Assembly: GCF_900074915.1 (NCBI RefSeq)
Contig: NZ_LT222319.1
Coordinates: 1,547,001 to 1,611,000 of the forward strand
Source of the DNA: Pseudomonas cerasi
Lineage (GTDB): Bacteria > Pseudomonadota > Gammaproteobacteria > Pseudomonadales > Pseudomonadaceae
DNA: 64,000 nt
Direction of reading: 5' to 3'
Shown here in pieces: positions 17,680 to 27,589 of this stretch. Made by a program: the position numbers and the translations under genes. The notes under the pieces were generated by a model that saw nothing but the letters and a program-made list of their open reading frames with translations, did not search any database and was not told the DNA's origin. Position 1 is the stretch's first letter. The number at the start of each line of letters is the position of its first letter.

Positions 17680-18036
17680 AGTAGCGTGATTGGAAGGGCG
17701 TATGCGCCCCGGTTGTTTCAGCGCACCACGCGTCAGTTGTCGCTCACCGATGCGGGGGAAACCTTCTACCGTACCTGCACGACGGTCGTTTCAGATCTGC
17801 AGGAAGTCGAGATTGCGCTGACTTCAACCCAGACCGAGCACAGGGCAAGGCGCGTATTGATTGGCCAGCGGCATCTGAATAGCGGCAGGCTGGTGGAGGT
17901 GCTACTGGATCTTGCTACCGAAGGCCTGCCGATGAGTCTTGTCTGGCTGCGAAGTCGCGAGGCGCTGCCAAAAGTCAGCGCGTTAAGTGCCTGCCTGGGA
18001 GCCAACCTCACGCCTGCCGGGCGTGTTGGGACGTGA
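17680..18036 (+). pseudogene. LysR-family regulator remnant
   Basis: RLFQRTTRQLSLTDAGETFY, the end of a LysR helix-turn-helix, is followed after about 45 residues by VEVLLDLATEGLPMSLVWLRSR, the C-terminal end of the effector domain. About 150 residues of effector domain between them are gone. Just upstream LEGRM, the preceding HTH residues, lies in another frame (from 17690), showing a frameshift near 17700; the rest of the N-terminus is missing. The gene is therefore a decayed remnant. It runs towards the luciferase-like oxidoreductase and overlaps its 3' end by about 29 bp. Confidence 0.8.
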
Positions 18037-18991
18037 TGGAAAACTCGGGGAGAATGTGCTCCTGAAGTTCATCGATCACCTCCAGAGAGGGACGCCGCGT
18101 CGGTTTGAGGTTCAATGCGACATGATTGATCCCGGCTTCGCGTTGCCGGGAGAAGAAGTCCTTCAGCGCCTTTCGACCAACCCGTAGCATCCGCCCCGTT
18201 TGTAGCGGCGCGTCAGGATTGGCGTCGAGGTCGAACATCGCGCCGTAGCCGAAAGGGATGAATCCCCTGGAAGCGGTTGCCTCACGCCAATGCGGTACAG
18301 CCTCCGGCATGCGCAGCGCATCGCCATGCCAGATCCAGGCATCGACATTGGCCGCAAGCCACTCCAGGCTCTGTCCAGCACGACCGATGGCGATGACAGG
18401 GACCGGTTGAGCAGCGGGTTTGGGTACCAGATCGATGTCGCCCCGCAACTGGCCGAAATGCTGTGTCTTCAGCCGCGGAAACGACTCTGAAAGCAGCGTT
18501 TTGATCAGCGTTACCGCTTCCCGATAGCGTTCAGCCCGGCTGGCAAAGTCGACTCCGAAAGCCGGATATTCTGTTGCCCGGTCACCCGAAGCCATGCCCG
18601 CGAGAAAGCGGCCTCCGAGGAGTTGGTCCGCCGTCGCAATCTGCTTGGCGGTGATAACCGGCTCCCGCAACGGGCTGACGATGCCTGCGGTGCCGATGGC
18701 GATTCTGCTCGTGAGCGCTGCCAGCCAGCCCGCGTACACCATCGGATCAAGGACCTGGCCGGTATCACCAAATGACGGATCGTAAAACGGCACATCGCGC
18801 AGCCACAGCGCCGCAGCATCGCTCTGATCGAGGCGCTGCACGATCTCGGCCTGGTCCTCCAGGCTGGGAAAAGGGCCGTCAGGATAGCCTCGCGCGGGCG
18901 AGATGAACCCGATGGTCAACTGATCACGCTGGAATGTACCGCTGAACGCCGTATGGTTCTCCAGGCCAAGCGATGGATTGTTCTGAGTCAT
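18008..18991 (-). CDS. luciferase-like (LLM class) flavin-dependent oxidoreductase
   Basis: The protein has 327 residues. It has the LLM-class TIM-barrel features: LTIGFISPARGYPDG at the start, IAIGTAGIVSPLREP near residue 95, AKQIATADQLLGGRFLAGMASGD and the later VPVIAIGRAGQSLEWLA. Such enzymes are FMN- or F420-dependent monooxygenases; without a reductase partner nearby the substrate cannot be named. It is a single-gene unit, facing a LysR remnant that may once have regulated it. Confidence 0.85.
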   Translation of the reverse strand: MTQNNPSLGLENHTAFSGTFQRDQLTIGFISPARGYPDGPFPSLEDQAEIVQRLDQSDAAALWLRDVPFYDPSFGDTGQVLDPMVYAGWLAALTSRIAIGTAGIVSPLREPVITAKQIATADQLLGGRFLAGMASGDRATEYPAFGVDFASRAERYREAVTLIKTLLSESFPRLKTQHFGQLRGDIDLVPKPAAQPVPVIAIGRAGQSLEWLAANVDAWIWHGDALRMPEAVPHWREATASRGFIPFGYGAMFDLDANPDAPLQTGRMLRVGRKALKDFFSRQREAGINHVALNLKPTRRPSLEVIDELQEHILPEFSITSQHARQA

Positions 18992-19288
18992 CGTTTTACT
19001 CCGTTTCGGAAATCGATCATTTGATTCTATAGATGACCTTCAGGCTGATCTCAGACCTTTTGGATCAGTCATGGTGAAAAAAAATCACGAATAGTCGGTC
19101 TGCAGCACCTAACCGAACCACTGGCATCCCGTGCAGGGTAGAAATACTGTCACCATCCTCCTGCGAAATCGCTTGGTCTCACTCGTCCCATTCGGCCATT
19201 CGCAAACTAATCCTGCCTCCCGGTTTCGCTTTCGTCCTTTCTGATCTATACCTTGGGTTCAACGTTTTGTGAGGCGAGGAGCTTTCAG
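18992..19288. other. intergenic region before the GvpU-like gene
   Basis: These 297 bp separate the divergent oxidoreductase and GvpU-like genes and must hold both promoters. I see no ORF with family features. The downstream gene has its ribosome site GCGAGGA at 19274-19280. Confidence 0.5.
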
Positions 19289-19771
19289 ATGTCAGACGTA
19301 GATCAGGTACAAAAGTCGCAACCTTCTCCCAGCCAGAGCCACGATGACGTGATTGCTCAGTTCAAATGGCAGGGCAAGCAGATCGACTGGTTGCTGCAAT
19401 GGCTGGTCAAGTTTGTTGCCAACACCAAGGTTGAGATGGGCGTGACGCTGTCGGTGGGTGGAAATCTGGTTTCCGGGCATCTGATTTCTCACGATGCGTA
19501 TTTCGAGCAGTTGGCCGACGATATCTCGGCACCGTTCAGCTCGTTCGCCAACGGCACTGACGCGACCATGAAAGAGATGATCCTGTCCTTCAAGCCCGGT
19601 GAGTCATCTGAAGACACCCCGGCCTTCCATTTCATTCACTTGAAGGACTGCCGCACCTATTCCACTGACGGCAACCCGATTTGTGATGCCGGTGTGCTGT
19701 GGCGGGGCCGAATCTCGGCCGTCGATGGGTTCACCATCGGGCTTATCGCCGAAAAGCCTGACGCAGCCTGA
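19289..19771 (+). CDS. GvpU-like protein
   Basis: The protein has 160 residues from the ATG at 19289, 8 bases after GCGAGGA. After a polar, Ser/Gln-rich N-terminus (1-25) the core reads WLVKFVANTKVEMGVTLSVG, then GNLVSGHLISHDAYFEQLAD, the pattern I know from gas vesicle accessory protein GvpU. The C-terminal half is beta-rich (FHFIHLKDCRTYS, VLWRGRISAVDGFTIGLI). No gvpA or other gas-vesicle genes are in the window, so a gas-vesicle role is unlikely; the domain probably serves another, unknown function here. It is a single gene with its own terminator. Confidence 0.7.
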   Translation: MSDVDQVQKSQPSPSQSHDDVIAQFKWQGKQIDWLLQWLVKFVANTKVEMGVTLSVGGNLVSGHLISHDAYFEQLADDISAPFSSFANGTDATMKEMILSFKPGESSEDTPAFHFIHLKDCRTYSTDGNPICDAGVLWRGRISAVDGFTIGLIAEKPDAA

Positions 19772-19779
19772 CCCTATGG

Positions 19780-19805
19780 AGCCTCGACGTCCGTCGGGGC
19801 TTTTT
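19780..19805 (+). terminator. terminator after the GvpU-like gene
   Basis: GCCTCGACG and CGTCGGGGC form a 9-bp stem with one G-T pair and a 2-base gap, followed by TTTTT. Confidence 0.85.
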
Positions 19806-20084
19806 CAACCCGAGACCATGATGGCTTCCAGCGTGCTGAATGCACTGGTTGGTCACGGAATGCTGCACCTGCAGTAGCGTCACTTAGCCACTCTTTGCGC
19901 GACAAAATGTCGCAAGCCGCTGTCAGGCGAGTAATATGTTCGCCCTGACCTTATCTGCCGAATGGTTTTCGGCATGGCCTGATAGAGAGCTGGCGACAAG
20001 AAAAAACAACAAGAACTGAGCCAGGCTGCCCGCCCCGGTCGACGTAAAGAATTAATGAGTAGACGAAAAAGGCGATTAGAGAAA
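19806..20084. other. intergenic region before maeA
   Basis: No gene is supported. Two imperfect inverted repeats are visible: CGACA-AAA-TGTCG near 19900-19912 and TCAGGCGA with TCGCCCTGA near 19922-19948. They may lie in the maeA control region. The maeA start at 20085 follows a weak purine-rich stretch. Confidence 0.4.
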
Positions 20085-21776
20085 ATGACCAAAACTTCGC
20101 GACCTTTGTACATTTCCTACGCAGGACCTTCACTGCTGGAAATGCCCCTGCTGAACAAAGGCAGTGCCTTTACCCCGCAAGAGCGGGTCGAATTCAATCT
20201 GATCGGGCTCCTGCCGCAGAACGTGGAGACGATCGAAGAGCAAGTCACCCGGGTCTACAGCCAGTACAAACAGTGTGCCAGCGACCTGGACAAGCATATC
20301 TACCTGCGCTCGATCCAGGACAACAACGAAACTCTGTTTTTCCGTCTGCTCGACTCCCACCTGGACGAGATGCTGCCGATCATCTACACGCCGACGGTGG
20401 GGCAGGCCTGTCAGGAGTTTTCCAAGATCTACCGCACGCATCGCGGCCTGTTCATTTCCTACCCTGAGCGCGACCGCATCGATGATATTTTGCGCAGCGC
20501 GACCAAGGACCGGATCAAAATCATCGTCGTGACCGACAGCGAGCGAATTCTCGGTCTGGGTGATCAAGGCATCGGCGGCATGGGCATTCCGATCGGCAAA
20601 CTGTCGCTGTACACCGCTTGTGGCGGGATCAGCCCGGCGTACACGCTGCCGATCGTGCTGGATGTCGGCACCAACAACCGTGAGCTGCTGGACGACCCGA
20701 TGTACATGGGCTGGCGTCACGAGCGGGTATCGGGCAAGGAATACGAAGACTTCATCTCGCTGTTCATCGACGCGGTGCAGCGTCGCTGGCCGGACGTGCT
20801 GTTGCAGTTCGAAGATTTCGCCCAGTCCAACGCCATGCCGCTGCTCGAAAAGTATCGGGACGAGCTGTGCTGCTTCAACGATGACATCCAGGGCACCGCG
20901 TCGGTTGCCGTGGGTACGTTGCTGGCGGCCTGCAAGGCCAAGAATGAAACCCTCGGCCAGCAGAAGGTGGTGTTTGTCGGTGCCGGTTCGGCAGGCTGCG
21001 GGATCGCCGAGCACATCATCGCAGCGATGCGCATCGAAGGCCTGAGCGAAAGCGAAGCGCGCAAACGTATCTTCATGGTCGATCGTTTCGGCCTGTTGAC
21101 CGAAGGCATGGATAACCTGCTCGACTTCCAGAAGCGACTGGCGCAAAAGACTGCCGACGTATCTGGCTGGACTGCCGGCTCCGAAGCCTTCCCGCAGTTG
21201 CTCGACGTGGTCACCCACGCCGGGGCCACCGTAATGATCGGTGTGTCCGGGCAACGGGGTCTGTTCACCGAGCAGGTGATTCGCGAATTACACAAGCATT
21301 GCGCCAAACCCTTGGTAATGCCGCTGTCCAATCCGACTTCCAAGGTAGAAGCCACTCCGGAAGAAATCCTGCGCTGGACCGACGGTAATGCGCTGGTGGC
21401 CACCGGCAGTCCGTTTGCGCCAGTGGAGATCAACGGCCGCACGGTACACATAGCGCAGTGCAACAACTCCTACATCTTTCCGGGCATCGGCCTCGGCGTG
21501 GTGGCCTGCAAGGCATCGCGCATCACCGACCGGATGCTCATGGCGGCGTCCAATGCGCTGGCCGAGTGCTCGCCGATGGTGACAGGGAAGGGCGATGCGG
21601 TGTTGCCGCCGCTCAAGGAAATCCAGCAGGTCAGCCGCAAGATCGCCCTGGCTGTGGCCAAGGAAGCGCAAGCCGAAGGGCTGGCGCTGGAAACCACCGA
21701 AGAGGCGCTGCTTGAGGCCATCGAGCGTAATTTCTGGTTGCCGGGCTACCGGGCCTATCGCCGCCGCTCGGTCTGA
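20085..21776 (+). CDS. maeA: NAD-dependent malic enzyme
   Basis: The protein has 563 residues from the ATG at 20085 ([15 protein letters not shown]); E. coli MaeA/SfcA has 565. The frame is open to 20055, but those ten codons are not conserved. It decarboxylates malate to pyruvate with NAD. Motifs include [12 protein letters not shown], the malic-enzyme signature [15 protein letters not shown] and the nucleotide site [15 protein letters not shown]. It is a monocistronic cytoplasmic enzyme feeding gluconeogenesis and acetyl-CoA supply. Confidence 0.95.
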   Translation: MTKTSRPLYISYAGPSLLEMPLLNKGSAFTPQERVEFNLIGLLPQNVETIEEQVTRVYSQYKQCASDLDKHIYLRSIQDNNETLFFRLLDSHLDEMLPIIYTPTVGQACQEFSKIYRTHRGLFISYPERDRIDDILRSATKDRIKIIVVTDSERILGLGDQGIGGMGIPIGKLSLYTACGGISPAYTLPIVLDVGTNNRELLDDPMYMGWRHERVSGKEYEDFISLFIDAVQRRWPDVLLQFEDFAQSNAMPLLEKYRDELCCFNDDIQGTASVAVGTLLAACKAKNETLGQQKVVFVGAGSAGCGIAEHIIAAMRIEGLSESEARKRIFMVDRFGLLTEGMDNLLDFQKRLAQKTADVSGWTAGSEAFPQLLDVVTHAGATVMIGVSGQRGLFTEQVIRELHKHCAKPLVMPLSNPTSKVEATPEEILRWTDGNALVATGSPFAPVEINGRTVHIAQCNNSYIFPGIGLGVVACKASRITDRMLMAASNALAECSPMVTGKGDAVLPPLKEIQQVSRKIALAVAKEAQAEGLALETTEEALLEAIERNFWLPGYRAYRRRSV

Positions 21777-21799
21777 TCGGGCGTATCTGCGAGGATGAC

Positions 21800-21825
21800 G
21801 TCTCCGCAAGCTTGCTTGCGGAGAC
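21800..21825. repeat. perfect 11-bp inverted repeat after maeA
   Basis: GTCTCCGCAAG (21800-21810) pairs with CTTGCGGAGAC (21815-21825) across CTTG. No T-run follows. It could be a terminator stem, or a short REP-like element since the same type of palindrome is often scattered in pseudomonad intergenic DNA. Confidence 0.6.
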
Positions 21826-22008
21826 ACGCTGCTCTGCAAATGCAGTAACGCTGCAATGAGTTTATTTACAGTGAAATAAGCTTCATTCAACCCAATCCTC
21901 TCACCTTTTTCACATAAAATTGATGATGCGCTGCCTACAGTGCGCGCCATCGGAGCGTTCACTGGCTCCTGAATGCCCGATGCATATTAATTCGATAAGC
22001 AGACCACG

Positions 22009-23649
22009 ATGCCGACACCCAGAACTGTTCGTCCAGAGGTTGTAACCCTACTTGCCAGTGCGTTTCTGTTACTGGGTTTCAATATCAATCTTTGGCAGCA
22101 TCTTTTCTCGATTACCAGCGCCGATAGCAAAGGGTTGGCCATGCGCTTTGCGTTTGGCTTGATGATTTTCTGCGTGTTCAATATCGTGTTGACGCTGTTG
22201 GCATTTCGTCGTGTGCTTAAACCGGTGTTGATCAGTCTGTTTATGATCAGCGCGGGGGTGGTTTATTTCATGACCGAATACGGGGTCATGATCGACGCGG
22301 GCATGTTTCGAAACTTCGCCGAAACCAACGTCACGGAAGTGCAGGGGCTGCTGTCTTTAAAACTGGCTTTGTATATCCTTCTGCTGGGCATAGTGCCTTC
22401 GCTGATACTCTGGAAACTGCCGATCAGCTACCGTCGCTGGCACCTCGAATTGTTCAGCAAACTGTTGGTGACGGTGGCGTGCTGCGTGGCAATCGGCGCC
22501 GTTGCACTGGCCAATTACCAGGGCTTGTCGTCGTTGTTCCGCAACCACCATGAATTGCGCCTGATGGTAGTGCCAAGCAATTACATTGGTGCGTCGCTGG
22601 GCTACCTGAGTGAGCAGGTGATATCCGCCAGGCGTCCCTTCGTCAAGATCGGCGAGGACGCCAAGCGTTCTGCGGACTGGGCCACGCACGCCCGCAAATC
22701 ATTGACCGTGCTGGTGGTCGGCGAAAGTGCCCGGGCCGAGAACTTCGGAATCCTTGGCTACGGTCGTAACACCACGCCCAACCTGAACAAGGAAAGCGGG
22801 CTGGTGGCGTTTACCGATGTGTATTCCTGCGGTACCGAAACCGCAGTATCGGTGCCTTGCATGTTTTCCAATATGGGACGCAAGAACTACAACGCTACCC
22901 AGGCGCGTAATCAGGAAGGCTTGCTGGACGTACTGAAGCGCGCGGGTATAGACGTGATATGGCGTGACAATCAAGCGGGCTGCAAGGGCACCTGTGATCG
23001 AGTGACCTTCCAGGACGTGAGCAATCTCAAGGACCCGCTGTTGTGCAACAACCATGAATGCCGGGACGAGATACTCTTGCAAAACCTGCAGGCCTTTATC
23101 GACGGCCTCGACAAGGACACGGTGCTTGTTCTGCATCAGATGGGCAGCCACGGTCCTGAATACTACAAACGTTACCCGAAAGACTTTGAAACGTTTACCC
23201 CGGTGTGTGAAAGCAATGCGCTGAACAATTGCAGCCGGGACAGCATCGTCAATGGGTACGACAATACGTTGCTGTACACCGACCATGTATTGTCCACGCT
23301 GATTGATCTTCTGCGCACCAATCAAAACAAGGTCGATACCGCCATGGTGTACCTGTCGGATCATGGCGAATCTCTGGGCGAATATAATCTGTTCCTGCAT
23401 GGCACGCCTTATGTGCTGGCGCCTGATCAGCAAAAGCATGTGCCGATGATGGTTTGGTTGTCCGATACCTATCAGAAGTCCTTTGCCGTTACGCCGGAGT
23501 GTCTGGCCAAACAGCGCAATGCACCGTTGAGCCAGGACAATCTTTTCCATTCCATGCTCGGTCTGCTGAAAGTCGATACCAAGGTCTATGACCCCAGTCT
23601 CGATATGTTTGCCGCATGCCGCAGAGAGTTGGCGACCACCGACAAGTAA
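22009..23649 (+). CDS. eptA: lipid A phosphoethanolamine transferase (EptA-like)
   Basis: The protein has 546 residues. About five N-terminal membrane helices (12-30, 45-66, 70-88, 116-136, 150-170) precede a periplasmic sulfatase-fold domain from about 230. Metal and catalytic motifs are VVGESARAENFG (Glu239), CGTETAVSVPCMFS with the probable nucleophile Thr279, and SDHGESLGE near residue 450. Several Cys pairs in the soluble domain fit the disulfides of this family. It adds phosphoethanolamine to lipid A, lowering the charge and binding of cationic peptides. It is a single gene; no PmrAB-type regulator is next to it. Confidence 0.92.
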   Translation: MPTPRTVRPEVVTLLASAFLLLGFNINLWQHLFSITSADSKGLAMRFAFGLMIFCVFNIVLTLLAFRRVLKPVLISLFMISAGVVYFMTEYGVMIDAGMFRNFAETNVTEVQGLLSLKLALYILLLGIVPSLILWKLPISYRRWHLELFSKLLVTVACCVAIGAVALANYQGLSSLFRNHHELRLMVVPSNYIGASLGYLSEQVISARRPFVKIGEDAKRSADWATHARKSLTVLVVGESARAENFGILGYGRNTTPNLNKESGLVAFTDVYSCGTETAVSVPCMFSNMGRKNYNATQARNQEGLLDVLKRAGIDVIWRDNQAGCKGTCDRVTFQDVSNLKDPLLCNNHECRDEILLQNLQAFIDGLDKDTVLVLHQMGSHGPEYYKRYPKDFETFTPVCESNALNNCSRDSIVNGYDNTLLYTDHVLSTLIDLLRTNQNKVDTAMVYLSDHGESLGEYNLFLHGTPYVLAPDQQKHVPMMVWLSDTYQKSFAVTPECLAKQRNAPLSQDNLFHSMLGLLKVDTKVYDPSLDMFAACRRELATTDK

Positions 23650-23838
23650 CGACATGCGCGGCGTGCCGGGTATTGATCGTCCTCTCAAGCCGTGGGGGCG
23701 ATCATTGGCAGCCTGTCTGTGAGGCAATAGCTCCTCCTGTCCTTCATTTGCATGAAGATGCGCCAGACCCGGACGACAGACGCGCGATAATCTCCCATGA
23801 CGATATATACTGCGCGCCATTGTTGAAGGGAGAGCCGT

Positions 23839-24972
23839 GTGGCCATCGATATTCACTGGATTCGCGACGACGACAGCCTCGCCCGGCATTGCGCACAATG
23901 GCAGTCACTGCCTTTCGTGGCGCTCGACACCGAGTTCATGCGGGTCGACACTTTTTATCCGATCGCTGCGCTGCTGCAGATCGGCGACGGGCAGAGCGCC
24001 TGGCTGATTGATCCATTGCTGATCAACGACTGGCGGCCGCTGTCTGCGTTGCTCGAAAACCCCGACGTCATCAAAGTGGTGCATGCGTGCAGCGAAGACC
24101 TTGAGGTATTGCTGCGCCTGACCGGCAGCCTGCCGGTTCCGCTGTTCGATACCCAATTGGCAGCTGCCTACCTGAACCTCGGTTTTTCCATGGGCTACTC
24201 GCGTCTGGTGCAGGAGGTCCTCGATATCGACCTGCCCAAGGGCGAAACCCGCTCCGACTGGCTGCAGCGTCCGCTGTCGGAAACGCAGATCAGCTACGCG
24301 GCCGAAGATGCCGTGCACCTGGCCGAGCTGTTCACCATCCTGCGCCCGCGCTTGTCCGACGACAAATACGCCTGGCTGCTGGATGATGGCGCTGAACTGG
24401 TCGCCAACCTGCGCCGTGAGGTGGACCCATACGAGGTGTATCGCGACGCCAAGCTGGCCTGGAAGTTGTCCCGCGCCCAGCTGGCGGTGCTGCGCGAGCT
24501 GTGTGCCTGGCGTGAGCGCGAGGCGCGTGCCCGCAACCTGCCGCGCAACCGTATCGTGCGCGAGCACTCGCTCTGGCCATTGGCCAAGACCCAGCCGGAC
24601 AACCTCGGCGCGCTGGCGCGGATTGAAGACATGCACCCGCGTACGGTCCGCCATGACGGCGAGTTTCTGCTCGAGCTGATCAAGACCGCGAGCGTGCTGC
24701 CTCCAGAAGAGTGGCCACCTGCGTTGCCCGAGCCATTGCCCATCGATGCCGCCGGGTCGATCAAGCGTCTGCGTGCAATCGGTCAGCAGTATGCCGAGCA
24801 ACTGGACATGGCCCCGGAACTGATGCTGCGCAAGAAGACCCTCGAAGCCCTGCTCAAGAGCGGCTACCCCGATGGTCCTTACCAATTACCCGACTCGCTG
24901 CGTGGCTGGCGTCGCGAGTTGATGGGTCAGGCGCTGCTGGACAGCCTGGCCACCCCCGGAGAACCGTCTTGA
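23839..24972 (+). CDS. rnd: ribonuclease D
   Basis: The protein has 377 residues starting with GTG at 23839 after GAAGGGAGAGCC. The 3'-5' exonuclease (DEDDy) motifs are visible: [10 protein letters not shown] (Exo I), [12 protein letters not shown] (Exo II) and [12 protein letters not shown] (Exo III), followed by an HRDC domain (about 205-290). RNase D trims the 3' ends of tRNA and other stable RNAs. Its stop overlaps the TTG start of ycgL, so the two are coupled. Confidence 0.95.
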   Translation: MAIDIHWIRDDDSLARHCAQWQSLPFVALDTEFMRVDTFYPIAALLQIGDGQSAWLIDPLLINDWRPLSALLENPDVIKVVHACSEDLEVLLRLTGSLPVPLFDTQLAAAYLNLGFSMGYSRLVQEVLDIDLPKGETRSDWLQRPLSETQISYAAEDAVHLAELFTILRPRLSDDKYAWLLDDGAELVANLRREVDPYEVYRDAKLAWKLSRAQLAVLRELCAWREREARARNLPRNRIVREHSLWPLAKTQPDNLGALARIEDMHPRTVRHDGEFLLELIKTASVLPPEEWPPALPEPLPIDAAGSIKRLRAIGQQYAEQLDMAPELMLRKKTLEALLKSGYPDGPYQLPDSLRGWRRELMGQALLDSLATPGEPS

Positions 24973-25262
24973 AGTGCATCTGCTCGATTTATCGCAGCCC
25001 GAAAAGAAACGAGATGTACCTTTACGTCCTGAAGAGCGACGTTCTCAAGCGTGTGCCTCCAGAGCTGATGGTGGCGTTCGGCAAGCCGGTTCATGCATTC
25101 GATCTGGTGCTGAGCCCCGAGCGGGCGCTGTCGCGTGAAGATATCAATGTGGTGCTTGAGAACCTTGACAGTCAGGGCTATCACTTGCAGATGCCGCCGG
25201 CTGAAGACGATTACATCGAGCACCTGCCCGAAGAGCTGCTGCGCCGCAACGATCCCATGTAA
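24969..25262 (+). CDS. ycgL: YcgL-family protein
   Basis: The protein has 97 residues: [20 protein letters not shown] at the start and [13 protein letters not shown] at the end, the conserved UPF0745/YcgL sequence. The start is a TTG at 24969 that overlaps the rnd stop (TTGA); no ATG gives the conserved N-terminus. The open frame runs upstream inside rnd but is only a shadow there. Function is unknown; the link to rnd is conserved in gammaproteobacteria. Confidence 0.9.
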   Translation: MKCICSIYRSPKRNEMYLYVLKSDVLKRVPPELMVAFGKPVHAFDLVLSPERALSREDINVVLENLDSQGYHLQMPPAEDDYIEHLPEELLRRNDPM

Positions 25263-25332
25263 TCGTTGCCCACGTTGTAAAGCAGCCCACATCGACGTGG
25301 GTTGCCTGTCCTGTTTTTAAGGTTTTTGAAAC

Positions 25333-26265
25333 ATGCGCGTTCTGATTGCCGAGCACGATTACCACGTTTACACCCAATTGTTGCGCAAGGCTGCGCCTGA
25401 TCTGGAAGTTTTCAGCACTGGCGATTCTGCCGAGCTGTCGCGCATGGCCAGCGACTGCCCGGTCTGGCTGGGACAGCCGGACCTGATGGCCAACCTGTTG
25501 CGGCAGGGGCACAAGCCGCAGTGGCTGCAATCCACCTGGGCGGGCATCACACCGCTGCTGGCTGACAGCCTGTCGCGGGAATATCGCCTGACCCGTGCAG
25601 TCGGGATTTTCGGTCAGGTCATGGCCGAATTCGTTTTGACCTACATGCTTGGCCATGAGCGCGAGGTGCTGGCGCGCCTGATGAGCCAGGTCGAACGCAA
25701 GTGGGACAACCGGACCGGGCAGAGTCTGTCGGGCCGCAAGGCGTTGATCGTCGGTGCCGGTGATATCGGTCAGCGGGTTGCCGAGTTCCTCTTGCCGTTC
25801 GGTGTGCAGGTGTACGGTGTGGCTTCCAGTGCGCGCGCACAGGAACCGTTCATCGAAGTGACGGCGTTGTCAGACATGACGCGTCTGCTCGGCGAGATGG
25901 ATTACGTCATCAACCTGCTGCCCAACACGCCCGAGACGCACGACCTGTACGATGCCAAGCTGTTCGCCAGCTTCAAGCCCACGGCGCTGTTCATCAACGT
26001 CGGGCGCGGCGTGGCGGTTGTCGATGCGGATCTGGTCGAGGCGTTGAAGGAAGGGCATCTGGCTGGCGCTGTGATTGACGTCTGCCGTCAGGAGCCTTTG
26101 CCGCAGCGGCATCCGTTCTGGACTGCCTACGGTCTGCTGTTGACCGGTCATAGCTCGGCGCCTACCTCGCCCGTGGCCATGACCGAGCTTTTCGTCCATA
26201 ACGTGCAAGCTTTCCAGGCAGGAGAAGCGCTGCGCGGCGAGGTCGATTTTTCGCGAGGTTACTGA
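25333..26265 (+). CDS. D-2-hydroxyacid dehydrogenase
   Basis: The protein has 310 residues and ends SRGY. The nucleotide site ALIVGAGDIGQRVAEFLLPFG is at about 135-155. The catalytic set of the D-isomer dehydrogenase family is present: Arg in FINVGRG, Glu in CRQEPLP and His in LLTGHSSAPT. The overall sequence is closest to the glyoxylate/hydroxypyruvate reductase branch; the true substrate is not shown by the sequence. It follows ycgL by 70 bp and ends facing the nitroreductase gene. Confidence 0.88.
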   Translation: MRVLIAEHDYHVYTQLLRKAAPDLEVFSTGDSAELSRMASDCPVWLGQPDLMANLLRQGHKPQWLQSTWAGITPLLADSLSREYRLTRAVGIFGQVMAEFVLTYMLGHEREVLARLMSQVERKWDNRTGQSLSGRKALIVGAGDIGQRVAEFLLPFGVQVYGVASSARAQEPFIEVTALSDMTRLLGEMDYVINLLPNTPETHDLYDAKLFASFKPTALFINVGRGVAVVDADLVEALKEGHLAGAVIDVCRQEPLPQRHPFWTAYGLLLTGHSSAPTSPVAMTELFVHNVQAFQAGEALRGEVDFSRGY

Positions 26266-26331
26266 CGCCCTTGCCAACGAGCCGACGTTTCAGGCGCCGG
26301 CTCGCAGGCATCGATTACTGCAACCAGTCGG

Positions 26332-26925
26332 TTACAGCGAAAAATCACCTTCGGCGGCCAGTTCTGCCAGCGGCTTGCGCGGGCTTGGCACTTCGCGGCC
26401 TTGCAGGTAGTCCGGCAGGGTCGACTTGTCACCCAGCTTGCCGATCGCGATGGCCGCGTGCACAGCGTAGCCCTCGGGAATATTCAGTTCCTTGCGGGTC
26501 AGATCCTGATCGAAACCGGCCATGCCGTGGGTGTGCCAGCCGCTCAGGCTGGCCTGCAGTGCCAGGTAACCCCATGCCGAACCCGTGTCGAAGGTGTGCC
26601 ATAGCGCCGGGCTCTCTTCGCTTGCGCCGGGGGCGACGAAGGTGGTCTTGGAAATGACGATCACCAAGGCCGCCGCGTGTTGCGCCCAGCTGCGGTTGAA
26701 CTCGTTCAGCAGGCCCAGATAACGCTCCCAGTTTGGCGTATCGCGACGTGCATAGAGAAAGCGCCAGGGCTGCGAGTTATACGCCGAGGGTGCCCAGCGT
26801 GCGGCTTCGAAAAAGCTCAGCAGGGTTTCCTGGTCGATGCTCTCGCCACTGAAGGCACGTGGCGACCAGCGCTCGGTGAATTGCGGGTCGATAGGGTGAT
26901 CGGCGATGCGAGGGTTCGTGCTCAT
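26332..26925 (-). CDS. nitroreductase family protein
   Basis: The protein has 197 residues from the ATG at 26925 (MSTNPRIADHPIDPQF), preceded by AAGGACTTTC; the longer upstream frame is not family-like. FMN-binding features include RWSPRAFSG at the N-terminus, ARWAPSAYNSQPWRFLYA, and a C-terminal AAIAIGKLGD. Such enzymes are NAD(P)H-dependent flavoproteins reducing nitro compounds or quinones. Substrate unknown. Confidence 0.9.
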   Translation of the reverse strand: MSTNPRIADHPIDPQFTERWSPRAFSGESIDQETLLSFFEAARWAPSAYNSQPWRFLYARRDTPNWERYLGLLNEFNRSWAQHAAALVIVISKTTFVAPGASEESPALWHTFDTGSAWGYLALQASLSGWHTHGMAGFDQDLTRKELNIPEGYAVHAAIAIGKLGDKSTLPDYLQGREVPSPRKPLAELAAEGDFSL

Positions 26926-27135
26926 GAAAGTCCTTGATAGCGAAGGTTGAAAACGAGCGTGGCTTGATGGGCCGTGGTCGGCAGGCATCGCTTGAACGCA
27001 CTGAAAACCCGTTAACGCTACTGTTTTGCCCCGTCGCTGATAAGTCCCGGCTACCGGCAGTCGCAAGTGCTTGGCCCGCCCCGCGTGTACCTCTAGACTG
27101 GCGGCCTTTTCATTATCGATACCGTTGTCCGAACC

Positions 27136-27585
27136 ATGGCCGCTAAAGTTGAACCCTTCTGGATTCGCAAGACCCTTGACCAGCTCGATACCCAGGAGTG
27201 GGAGTCGTTGTGCGATGGCTGTGGCCTGTGCTGCCTGCAGAAGCTTGAGGACGAGGAAGACAGCGCGGTTTATTACACGCGAATTGCCTGCAAGCTGCTC
27301 GATCTGAAAACCTGCCAGTGCTCCGACTACGCAAACCGTCGTGCCTCGGTCCCTGATTGCATTCAGCTAACGCCTGGTCAGGCAGATGAATTCAAATGGC
27401 TGCCGCCGACCTGCGGCTATCGTCTGGTCAGCGAGGGCAAGGATTTGCCGCTCTGGCACCATCTGGTGTGTGGTGATCGCACGGCCGTGCATCACGAACG
27501 CATCTCCCAGTCAGGCCGCATGCTCAGCGAGAACAATGTGGCCGAAGACGACTGGGAGGATTACCTGATTTTTCGTGCAGGTTGA
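27136..27585 (+). CDS. ycgN: YcgN-family cysteine cluster protein
   Basis: The protein has 149 residues and several conserved cysteines: [16 protein letters not shown] near the N-terminus, [16 protein letters not shown] in the middle and VPDC. The pattern is UPF0153/YkgJ-like, likely binding zinc or an Fe-S cluster. Function is unknown. It belongs to the same conserved neighbourhood as rnd and ycgL in gammaproteobacteria. Confidence 0.9.
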   Translation: MAAKVEPFWIRKTLDQLDTQEWESLCDGCGLCCLQKLEDEEDSAVYYTRIACKLLDLKTCQCSDYANRRASVPDCIQLTPGQADEFKWLPPTCGYRLVSEGKDLPLWHHLVCGDRTAVHHERISQSGRMLSENNVAEDDWEDYLIFRAG

Positions 27586-27589
27586 ACGC

